The position numbers and the translations under genes are program-made. From NCBI GenBank assembly GCA_046302815.1, contig JBKCHO010000019.1, forward strand, positions 1 through 14,322: a stretch of DNA of 14,322 nt, in the 5' to 3' direction. The notes under the pieces are model-generated. The model searched no databases, was not told the DNA's origin, and saw only the letters and a list, made by a program, of their open reading frames with translations. Numbering within the stretch: the first letter of the stretch is position 1; each line of letters starts with the position of its first letter. The DNA is from JALRAP01 sp046302815 (GTDB lineage Bacteria > Bacteroidota > Bacteroidia > AKYH767-A > OLB10). Shown piece after piece: positions 6,623 to 12,395 of the stretch.

Positions 6623-7250
6623 AGGTACAACGGCATCAAATGTAGCTGATTTCCTTCTTCAGATTAAGGCAGTCAAGCTATCTCCCTCTGATCCATTTAA
6701 ATGGGCTTCAGGATGGAATTCTCCAATTTATTGTGACAACCGTGTTACACTGAGTCATCCTCGAATCAGGACATACATAAGGCAAGAGCTCGTAAAGCTC
6801 ATTGATGAGAAGTTCGGTACTCCCGATATGATAGCTGGAGTAGCTACTGGCGCCATTGCTCAAGGCGCACTGGTTGCAGAAGCCAAGGGATTGCCCTTTG
6901 TTTATGTCAGACCTACCCCCAAAGACCATGGTACCAAAAATCAAGTTGAGGGTGAGGTCAAGCAAAACCAGACTTGTGTAGTGGTTGAGGATTTGATTTC
7001 TACTGGACAAAGCAGCCTAAAGGCTGTGCATGCGCTTCGCGAGGCAGGAGTTGTTGTTAAGGGTATGGTCTCTATTTTCACCTATGGGTTTCCACAGGCA
7101 GCTGATGCTTTCAAGTCGGCTAATTGTCCGATGTACTCGCTTAGTAATTACGATGTGCTGATAGACCGAGCGTCTGTGCTTGGTTATATTACCGACAAGG
7201 ATTTGGAAAGGCTTAGAGTTTGGCGGGAGAGTCCAGATAAATGGGCTTGA
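6615..7250 (+). CDS. pyrE: orotate phosphoribosyltransferase
   Basis: PyrE joins orotate and PRPP to form orotidine 5'-monophosphate, the fifth step of de novo pyrimidine synthesis, in the cytoplasm. The 211-residue length is normal. The N-terminal part carries FKWASGWNSPIYCDNR, the family's substrate-binding loop segment. GVATGAIAQGALVA and VYVRPTPKDHGTKNQVEG match the central strand and the flexible catalytic loop (Arg-x5-Lys-x-His-Gly). The PRPP-binding motif CVVVEDLISTGQSS starts at Cys121, with the acidic pair Glu125-Asp126. The start codon lies within the 5' end of the oppositely oriented Nudix gene, so the promoter is probably inside that gene. Nudix-pyrE adjacency is familiar in Bacteroidota; whether the two proteins are functionally linked through nucleotide metabolism is inference. 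Confidence 0.95.
   Translation: MGIGTTASNVADFLLQIKAVKLSPSDPFKWASGWNSPIYCDNRVTLSHPRIRTYIRQELVKLIDEKFGTPDMIAGVATGAIAQGALVAEAKGLPFVYVRPTPKDHGTKNQVEGEVKQNQTCVVVEDLISTGQSSLKAVHALREAGVVVKGMVSIFTYGFPQAADAFKSANCPMYSLSNYDVLIDRASVLGYITDKDLERLRVWRESPDKWA
6637..6644 (-). promoter_or_regulatory. candidate -7 box for the Nudix gene, inside pyrE
   Basis: On the minus strand this reads TACATTTG, a perfect TAnnTTTG match, 14 nt before the ATG at 6622. The predicted leader is under 15 nt. At 20-nt spacing the -33 position reads TTA instead of TTG. It lies inside the first codons of pyrE, so the match could be accidental. Confidence 0.35.
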
Positions 7251-7269
7251 TTTTCGGGCCATTCATGGC

Positions 7270-8022
7270 TTAAGCATTTAGATGAAATAAGTGTTTGACC
7301 CCCTTCACGCCAAAGTCAAGCAGATTTCCGGAGGATTCCATCAACAACTTTCCTGATTCGTCAACTCCAATGATGGTTGCTTCGAATGTCTCGCCATCGG
7401 ATTCGAACCATCTTTTCTCGTTTAATCCGAATAGTTTTTTTGCATATTCCCTCTGAAGAACTTCAGCGTCGGGTTTTAAATTGAAAATCTGATGCATGAC
7501 CTTATCTCGTAATCCAATGCAAAAGGAGGATATGGATGTTGTTTCTTGACCTGTTGCGGATTTTAATGAAATGGCTTCAGGAGAATAAGGCTTGAAAGCC
7601 GTTTGATTCAGGTTGATTCCGATGCCCACTATCGAAAATTGACATTGCTTTTCACGGATGGTGTTTTCGATTAGGATTCCCGCGATTTTCTTTTCCTCAA
7701 ACATAATATCGTTCGGCCATTTGACTTTAAAGTTGTAGCCAGACACTTCTTCCAAATATTCGCAAATGGCCAATGCTACCGCCTGATTGAGTTTGAATAG
7801 CTCGTGGGCCTCTATGTGATCGGGATAAAAAACAAGGCTGCACAACAAATTTTGATTTTCGGCACTTTCCCAAGAATTGCCTTTTTGACCCTTTCCAGCT
7901 GATTGATAACGCGCCAATATGGCAGTGCCGTTGGGCGGATATTGATTTTTAACCAATTCATGGGCGAAATGGTTGGTCGAATCAACCTCTTCCAAATATA
8001 TCAAGCGCTCCAAATTTCTCAT
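7270..8022 (-). CDS. birA: biotin-[acetyl-CoA-carboxylase] ligase, catalytic-domain-only BirA
   Basis: This enzyme activates biotin as biotinyl-AMP and attaches it to a lysine on biotin carboxyl carrier proteins, chiefly of acetyl-CoA carboxylase. The 250 residues cover the catalytic domain (about 1-190) and a short C-terminal SH3-like cap. Key segments are EEVDSTNHFA near the N-terminus, the biotin/ATP loop SAGKGQKGNSW (41-51; GRGRRG in E. coli BirA, commonly altered like this in Bacteroidota), KWPNDIMF (101-108) with the active-site lysine region, and IVGIGINLNQ. The N-terminal helix-turn-helix of E. coli BirA is absent, so it is a group I ligase that should not repress biotin genes directly. 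It is divergent from rsfS and converges on pyrE with 19 nt between. Confidence 0.93.
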   Translation of the reverse strand: MRNLERLIYLEEVDSTNHFAHELVKNQYPPNGTAILARYQSAGKGQKGNSWESAENQNLLCSLVFYPDHIEAHELFKLNQAVALAICEYLEEVSGYNFKVKWPNDIMFEEKKIAGILIENTIREKQCQFSIVGIGINLNQTAFKPYSPEAISLKSATGQETTSISSFCIGLRDKVMHQIFNLKPDAEVLQREYAKKLFGLNEKRWFESDGETFEATIIGVDESGKLLMESSGNLLDFGVKGVKHLFHLNA

Positions 8023-8044
8023 TAATCAATTGTTATATAGGTGA

Positions 8045-8074
8045 TTGTGAGGTGGACTAAAATCCTTAAATTTG
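8045..8074 (+). promoter_or_regulatory. full Bacteroidota promoter for rsfS
   Basis: TTG (8045-8047), a 19-nt spacer and TAAATTTG (8067-8074) match the Bacteroidota sigma-A pattern TTG-N19-TAnnTTTG exactly. The rsfS ATG lies 24 nt after the -7 box, leaving a leader of under 20 nt. This is the best promoter in the window, and it may also drive ftsH. Confidence 0.75.
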
Positions 8075-8076
8075 CA

Positions 8077-8084
8077 CAAACATA
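8077..8084 (-). promoter_or_regulatory. candidate -7 box for the biotin ligase gene, opposing the rsfS promoter
   Basis: On the minus strand this reads TATGTTTG, a perfect TAnnTTTG match, 54 nt upstream of the ligase ATG. Only two bases (CA) separate it from the rsfS -7 box on the other strand. No TTG is found at the -33 spacing, so it is less certain than the rsfS promoter. Confidence 0.4.
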
Positions 8085-8098
8085 GCCAATAAGCGCTG

Positions 8099-8497
8099 AT
8101 GCCTACCATCCGTAAAGGAACTGTTAAATCCAAAGTCAAGAGTACAGCTCACGCTAACAAAAGTTTGTTGGATGCAATCGTTTTTGGAGCCCAGGAAAAG
8201 AAGGCTAAGGACATTGTTGTGATGGATTTGAAATCAGCCGGTGCTCCGATTGCTGATTTTTTTGTGGTTTGCCATGGCGACTCTCATACGCAAGTGGATT
8301 CCATAGCTCACGCAATTGAAGATGAAGTTTATAAATTGACAGGGGAGAAGCCTTCGTTTAAAGAGGGTTATACAAACGCTGAATGGATTCTTTTGGATTA
8401 TATTAACATCGTTGTTCATGTATTTATTCAGGAGCAACGGGAATATTACGGTATTGAGCGTTTTTGGGCGGACGCCAAGTCGAAGAAAATCGCTTGA
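8099..8497 (+). CDS. rsfS: ribosome silencing factor RsfS (YbeB/Iojap)
   Basis: RsfS binds ribosomal protein uL14 on the 50S subunit and blocks 30S joining, lowering translation when nutrients are short. The 132-residue protein has the full DUF143 domain (about 21-125). Visible hallmarks are DAIVFGAQEKKAKDIVVMDL, then ADFFVVCHGDSHTQVDSIA, then EGYTNAEWILLDYINIVVHVF, followed by EREYYGIERFW-like residues at the end of the domain. The first 20 residues are a Lys/Thr/Ser-rich extension not needed for the fold. It has a well-formed promoter immediately upstream, and ftsH follows after 100 nt on the same strand. That neighbourhood is common in Bacteroidota. Confidence 0.95.
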   Translation: MPTIRKGTVKSKVKSTAHANKSLLDAIVFGAQEKKAKDIVVMDLKSAGAPIADFFVVCHGDSHTQVDSIAHAIEDEVYKLTGEKPSFKEGYTNAEWILLDYINIVVHVFIQEQREYYGIERFWADAKSKKIA

Positions 8498-8529
8498 ACA
8501 ATAGCTTGATTGCTTTGTTTATCTGCCAT

Positions 8530-8552
8530 CCACATACCTTATTGCTATGTGG
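8530..8552 (+). repeat. 7-bp hairpin in the rsfS-ftsH spacer
   Basis: CCACATA (8530-8536) and TATGTGG (8546-8552) are perfect complements around a 9-nt loop. TGCCA (8524-8528) and TGGCA (8550-8554) can form an alternative, partly overlapping pairing. No T-tract follows, so this is not an intrinsic terminator. It could stabilise or process the rsfS mRNA, or be a binding site; the role is unknown. A 10-bp palindrome, ATCAATTGAT, lies further down at 8569-8578. Confidence 0.4.
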
Positions 8553-8597
8553 CACGGATATTGACCGCATCAATTGATTACTTGAAAAAATATTTTA

Positions 8598-10625
8598 ATG
8601 TCAGATTCGAAAAAACAAAAGGACGGTAAGGACTCTAACTCTGGAGGGCGATTTCCTAAAGGCGGAACCCCTCGTTTCGGCTTCAATTTTTACTGGATTT
8701 ACGCCATACTTATCCTGATCATTTTTGCTGTCAATTTCATGGACTTCGGAGGTCGTTCAAAAGAGACCAACTGGGTAGAATTTAAAAATGAAATGTTGAT
8801 GGCTCATGATGTGGAGCGGATTGAGGTTGTGAACAGAGAGCGTGTAAATGTATTTATCCGCAAAGACAGGTTAACTCAAGACAAATACAAGGAAGTTGCC
8901 AAGAAGGCCTTTGGTGAAACCATAAATGAAGGCCCCCATTTCTACTTTACCATCGGTGATGTGGGCTCTTTCGATAAACAATTGGAAGAGGCTCAAAAGG
9001 ACTTCAATGAGCAACAGAAGATCGCCGTTAAATACAACAATAACGAGAGAAGTTTCCTCGATTTTTTCCTTACTTGGTTGTTTCCAATCATCATCTTGGT
9101 TTTATTGTGGATGTTCATGTTCCGTCGCATGGGTGGTGGTGGAGGTGGAAGCCAGATTTTCAACATCGGCAAATCCAAAGCACAACTCTTCGATAAAGAC
9201 ATGCAGGTGAAAGTCACATTCAATGATGTGGCTGGCTTGGAAGAGGCCAAGGTCGAGGTGATGGAAATCGTCGACTTCCTTAAGAACCCCAAAAAATACA
9301 CATCGTTGGGAGGAAAGATTCCAAGAGGTGCTTTATTGGTGGGCCCTCCCGGAACGGGAAAGACTTTGCTGGCAAAGGCTGTTGCAGGTGAGGCGCAAGT
9401 ACCTTTCTTTTCGCTCTCGGGTTCCGACTTCGTTGAGATGTTTGTTGGTGTCGGAGCTAGTCGTGTCAGGGATCTGTTCCGTCAAGCAAAAGAGAAGGCT
9501 CCAGCCATTATTTTCATTGATGAGATAGATGCCATCGGAAGAGCCAGAGGGAAGGCCCCGTCATTCAGTGCCAATGATGAGCGTGAGAGCACATTGAACC
9601 AGTTGTTGACTGAAATGGATGGCTTTGGATCCAATAGCGGAGTAATTATTCTTGCTGCTACCAACAGGGCGGATGTGTTAGACAGAGCGCTTTTGCGTCC
9701 AGGCCGTTTTGACCGCCAGATTTATGTGGAACTCCCCGACCTGAATGGACGAAAGGAAATATTCAAGGTCCATTTGAAGCCCGTTAAGACCGATAGTACC
9801 GTAGACATTGAATTCCTTGCCAAGCAAACACCTGGTTTTTCGGGGGCTGACATCGCAAACCTGTGTAATGAGGCGGCACTTATTGCAGCTCGTCGCAACA
9901 AAAGCTTGGTAGATAAACAGGACTTCCTAGATGCAGTAGATAGGGTTATCGGTGGATTGGAAAAGAAAAATAAGATCATTTCGGCTCACGAGAAAAAGGT
10001 AATAGCCTTCCACGAAGCGGGTCATGCAACTGTGAGCTGGCTCTTGAAGCATGCGCATCCGCTGATCAAGGTTTCTATCGTTCCAAGAGGAAACTCACTC
10101 GGTGCCGCATGGTACTTGCCAGAGGAAAGACAAATAAATACCAAGGAGCAGATCGTCGACGAAATGTGTGCGGCTTTGGGTGGCAGGGCTGCCGAAGATG
10201 TTGTCTTTGGCCAAGTATCTACCGGAGCACTTAGCGATTTGGAGAAAATAACAAAGCAAGCCTATGCGATGGTTTCCATTTTCGGATTGAATGATAGGAT
10301 AGGAAATATCTCTTTTTACGATTCTTCGGGTCAGGCTGATTACACATTTACCAAACCTTACAGCGAAAAGACTGCCCAAATGATAGATGAGGAGGTTAGC
10401 AAGCTGATTGATTCTTGCTACACCCGCACTAAGGAGATTTTGGTGGCTCACAGAGAACAACTCGAAAAGCTTGCATCGCACCTTCTCGACAAAGAGGTCA
10501 TTTTCAAGGAGGATTTGGAGCTCATATACGGGAAGAGGCCATTTGACGAGGAAGTGATACCCGTTACTCCAGAGAATGAACCAACTGCGGACTTGGGAAA
10601 CTCACAATCGGTTGGTGAAAAGTAA
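8598..10625 (+). CDS. ftsH: ATP-dependent zinc metalloprotease FtsH
   Basis: A membrane-anchored AAA+ protease that unfolds and degrades misfolded membrane proteins and selected regulatory proteins. The 675 residues contain every expected element: a cytosolic Lys/Gly-rich N-terminus, TM1 (about 30-47), an extracytoplasmic FtsH_ext region, TM2 (about 156-175) and a Gly-rich linker. Walker A is GPPGTGKT (249-256), and Walker B ends in Asp308-Glu309. The second region of homology includes RPGRFDRQ, and the zinc site is HEAGH (472-476) with the third ligand in SDLEK (Asp547). The C-terminal 30 residues are acidic and likely disordered. It follows rsfS and precedes the LUD-DUF2007-cdsA cluster. 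In E. coli FtsH regulates lipid A synthesis by degrading LpxC; a link to lipid synthesis here is suggested only by cdsA nearby. Confidence 0.98.
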   Translation: MSDSKKQKDGKDSNSGGRFPKGGTPRFGFNFYWIYAILILIIFAVNFMDFGGRSKETNWVEFKNEMLMAHDVERIEVVNRERVNVFIRKDRLTQDKYKEVAKKAFGETINEGPHFYFTIGDVGSFDKQLEEAQKDFNEQQKIAVKYNNNERSFLDFFLTWLFPIIILVLLWMFMFRRMGGGGGGSQIFNIGKSKAQLFDKDMQVKVTFNDVAGLEEAKVEVMEIVDFLKNPKKYTSLGGKIPRGALLVGPPGTGKTLLAKAVAGEAQVPFFSLSGSDFVEMFVGVGASRVRDLFRQAKEKAPAIIFIDEIDAIGRARGKAPSFSANDERESTLNQLLTEMDGFGSNSGVIILAATNRADVLDRALLRPGRFDRQIYVELPDLNGRKEIFKVHLKPVKTDSTVDIEFLAKQTPGFSGADIANLCNEAALIAARRNKSLVDKQDFLDAVDRVIGGLEKKNKIISAHEKKVIAFHEAGHATVSWLLKHAHPLIKVSIVPRGNSLGAAWYLPEERQINTKEQIVDEMCAALGGRAAEDVVFGQVSTGALSDLEKITKQAYAMVSIFGLNDRIGNISFYDSSGQADYTFTKPYSEKTAQMIDEEVSKLIDSCYTRTKEILVAHREQLEKLASHLLDKEVIFKEDLELIYGKRPFDEEVIPVTPENEPTADLGNSQSVGEK

Positions 10626-10661
10626 GGCATTTACCCTGTCGGTGATGTATTTACTTCAAGT

Positions 10662-10668
10662 TACTTTG
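10662..10668 (+). promoter_or_regulatory. weak candidate promoter for the LUD-cdsA cluster
   Basis: TACTTTG has TA and TTTG separated by one base instead of two, and is followed by CC. It lies 32 nt before the ATG at 10701. No convincing -33 TTG precedes it. Readthrough from ftsH is an alternative source of transcription. Confidence 0.25.
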
Positions 10669-10674
10669 CCTACC

Positions 10675-10698
10675 AAGGGATATTCAAAAACCCTTTTT
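10675..10698 (+). terminator. weak hairpin with T-run after ftsH
   Basis: AAGGG (10675-10679) and CCCTT (10691-10695) form a 5-bp stem with an 11-nt loop, and the 3' arm runs into a five-T stretch (10694-10698) just before the LUD start codon. The stem is short and the T-run is shared with the arm, so this is at best a partial terminator or attenuator of ftsH readthrough. Confidence 0.2.
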
Positions 10699-10700
10699 AG

Positions 10701-11348
10701 ATGCAGGAAAGCGCAACCAGGGAAAAGGTACTGAAGAAATTAAGGGCTTCGCTCATAGCCAAGACTGCGGAGCCTACTCCCGGCGCCGATTATCATCAAC
10801 CTATTTTCCATCCGGCGGATGAAGTGCCAGAATATTCATTTGCGAATGCATTTAGGCAAGCAGGTGGCCAATTTCACTTTTGCTCGGATGAAATTGAGTT
10901 CGCTGAGGTGCTTATGGAGCTCACCCAGAAAAGACAGTGGAGAAGGATGGTCTGTGCCGAGTCGGCCCCATTAGAGTTCTTGAGACAATGCGAATTCAAT
11001 GTTTACTCGGATTTGAGTCAACTTCCGGTTTGTGATGTGGCTATTTCTTCTTGCGAGTATTTGATTGCAAGAACCGGTTCGGTGGTTGTATCGGCTGCCT
11101 CTCAATCCGGGAGAAGCCTTCCCTTTTTCTCTACTGCGCATGTCATAGTAGCCTTTACAAATCAGCTGGTGGTTGATCTCAAAGATGTACTGGAAAACCT
11201 CAAGTCCAGGAAAGAGGACTTCAACCCATCTTCACTATCGTTTATCACCGGACCTGGCCGAACGGCAGATATTGGAAATGAAACGGTGATTGGTGCCCAG
11301 GGTCCTTTGGAGACTTATGTTTTCTTGATTGACAAGGATGGATGGTAA
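10701..11348 (+). CDS. LUD-domain protein (LutC/YkgG-like)
   Basis: A 215-residue protein with a LUD domain over most of its length. The C-terminal signature is clear: SLSFITGPGRTADIGNETVIGAQGPLETYVFLID-like residues from about 178 onward correspond to the LutC/YkgG ending (TGPSRTADIE...G-x-HGP). ISSCEYLIARTGSVVVSA in the middle matches the family's A-x-x-G-T/S strand. LutC is part of the LutABC complex for L-lactate oxidation in Bacillus, but no LutA- or LutB-like iron-sulfur partner is in this window. This stand-alone form beside ftsH recurs in Bacteroidota, and its role is unknown; I would not call it a lactate enzyme. It starts 75 nt after ftsH and overlaps the next gene by 11 nt. Confidence 0.85.
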   Translation: MQESATREKVLKKLRASLIAKTAEPTPGADYHQPIFHPADEVPEYSFANAFRQAGGQFHFCSDEIEFAEVLMELTQKRQWRRMVCAESAPLEFLRQCEFNVYSDLSQLPVCDVAISSCEYLIARTGSVVVSAASQSGRSLPFFSTAHVIVAFTNQLVVDLKDVLENLKSRKEDFNPSSLSFITGPGRTADIGNETVIGAQGPLETYVFLIDKDGW

Positions 11349-11565
11349 TGGATTCAATCAAAATGAAAATTGGGTTTGTGTTTATAGATCCCCCGACCCA
11401 TTGCTCATAGAAATCCTGGCAAGGGCATTGGCAGAGGCGGGCATAGATCAAAGGCTCTCCGATAAGCGAGACAGCAATTATATATTTATAGGCGATATTG
11501 AATTGTATGTCGAGGATTGGCGTCTTGAACAAGCTTTGGATATTATAAAACAACATAACCTTTGA
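11338..11565 (+). CDS. DUF2007-type small protein (putative signal-transducing protein)
   Basis: A 75-residue soluble protein. The core, WVCVYRSPDPLLIEILARAL, then an A-G-I-D turn, then IELYVEDWRLEQALDII, matches the DUF2007 pattern, a ferredoxin-like fold resembling small regulatory domains: strand, helix, a hydrophobic strand, V-x-x-x-D-x-x-x-A. The function of the family is not established. I choose the ATG at 11338; an in-frame TTG at 11329 is possible. The start lies inside the last codons of the LUD gene (11-nt overlap) and the stop overlaps the cdsA start (TTGA), so translation is probably coupled at both ends. Position between a LUD protein and CdsA suggests an accessory or regulatory role, which is inference only. 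Confidence 0.75.
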   Translation: MDGNGFNQNENWVCVYRSPDPLLIEILARALAEAGIDQRLSDKRDSNYIFIGDIELYVEDWRLEQALDIIKQHNL

Positions 11566-12392
11566 AGAACTTCACTCAAAGAGCTATCACTGCAATGGTG
11601 TTCGCAGCCACGGTTGTTACCTTGTTGTTGTTCGGGCCGTGGACATTTTTGATTTTTTCATTGCTAGTGCTCATTCCAGGTATTTTGGAATTTTATCGTC
11701 TGATGCGTTCCGAAGGGGTAAGTCCGCAAACTTGGATGGGATTGGTATTGGGCATATCCCTTTTGGGGATGGTAATCGGTGTAGTCATGGGTTTTTTCAG
11801 TTACGATTCCCTGCTGTTACTCTTGCCAATGGTTTTTTCGATATTCATTTTAGAGCTCTACAGAAAAGCCCAACATCCTTTTTTAAACATTGCCGTCACC
11901 TTGATGGGTGTGCTGTACTTGGCACTTCCTGTGTCTATGATGGCGGTTATCGCTTTTGTTCCAGGAATTTCAAATGGAGAATATCACGGAGGCCTGGTTT
12001 TGGGTTGTATTTTTCATGTTTGGGCTAGCGACACTGGAGCATATTTGATTGGCTCCAAATTTGGCCGAAACAAATTGTTTGAGCGTATATCGCCAAACAA
12101 ATCGTGGGAGGGTTTTTTCGGTGGATTGGTTTGCTCGGCGGCAGTTGCATGGGCCAACCACGCTCTTTTTGGAATATTGGAGCTGGATCAATGGATTATT
12201 GTTTCCATCATCATAGTGGTAACTGGAACTTTGGGTGATTTGGTCGAGTCGCTGTTGAAACGCAGCATTCACATCAAAGATTCGGGAAATTTTTTCCCTG
12301 GACACGGCGGCATCCTCGATCGTTTCGATGCAGTGCTTGTATCCATGCCTTTTGTTTGTACCTACCTTTGGTTGGTAGGCAGGTTTGGATGA
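11562..12392 (+). CDS. cdsA: phosphatidate cytidylyltransferase
   Basis: CdsA makes CDP-diacylglycerol from phosphatidate and CTP, the branch point to all bacterial phospholipids, in the cytoplasmic membrane. The 276 residues are dominated by hydrophobic helices, with about seven or eight membrane segments. The CDP-DAG synthase signature is intact at about 230-256: S-x2-K-R-x4-K-D-x-G, then F-P-G-H-G-G-I-L-D-R-F-D. The central VWASDTGAYLIGSKFGRNKL and SPNKSWEGFFGG are also typical. The start is a TTG overlapping the preceding stop codon; MKNFTQRAITAMVFA is the expected N-terminus and no ATG would retain it. In many Bacteroidota psd follows cdsA, but here the next gene is convergent, 3 nt away, so no psd is linked. 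Confidence 0.95.
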   Translation: MKNFTQRAITAMVFAATVVTLLLFGPWTFLIFSLLVLIPGILEFYRLMRSEGVSPQTWMGLVLGISLLGMVIGVVMGFFSYDSLLLLLPMVFSIFILELYRKAQHPFLNIAVTLMGVLYLALPVSMMAVIAFVPGISNGEYHGGLVLGCIFHVWASDTGAYLIGSKFGRNKLFERISPNKSWEGFFGGLVCSAAVAWANHALFGILELDQWIIVSIIIVVTGTLGDLVESLLKRSIHIKDSGNFFPGHGGILDRFDAVLVSMPFVCTYLWLVGRFG

Positions 12393-12395
12393 AAA

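Noticed and set aside
7251..7275. GCTTAAGC palindrome and AATGG/CCATT arms as a bidirectional terminator between pyrE and the biotin ligase.
   Set aside because: The palindrome has no loop, the alternative stem is only 5 bp and there is no T-tract on either strand.
10095..10481. Open frame of 128 codons on the minus strand, antisense to ftsH.
   Set aside because: It lies opposite the strongly conserved protease domain of ftsH; the translated sequence looks like a shadow, with no motif or start signal.
10701..11348. Annotation of the LUD gene as lactate utilisation protein LutC.
   Set aside because: The fold matches, but no LutA or LutB is nearby and the genomic context is ftsH-cdsA, so the lactate role is not supported.
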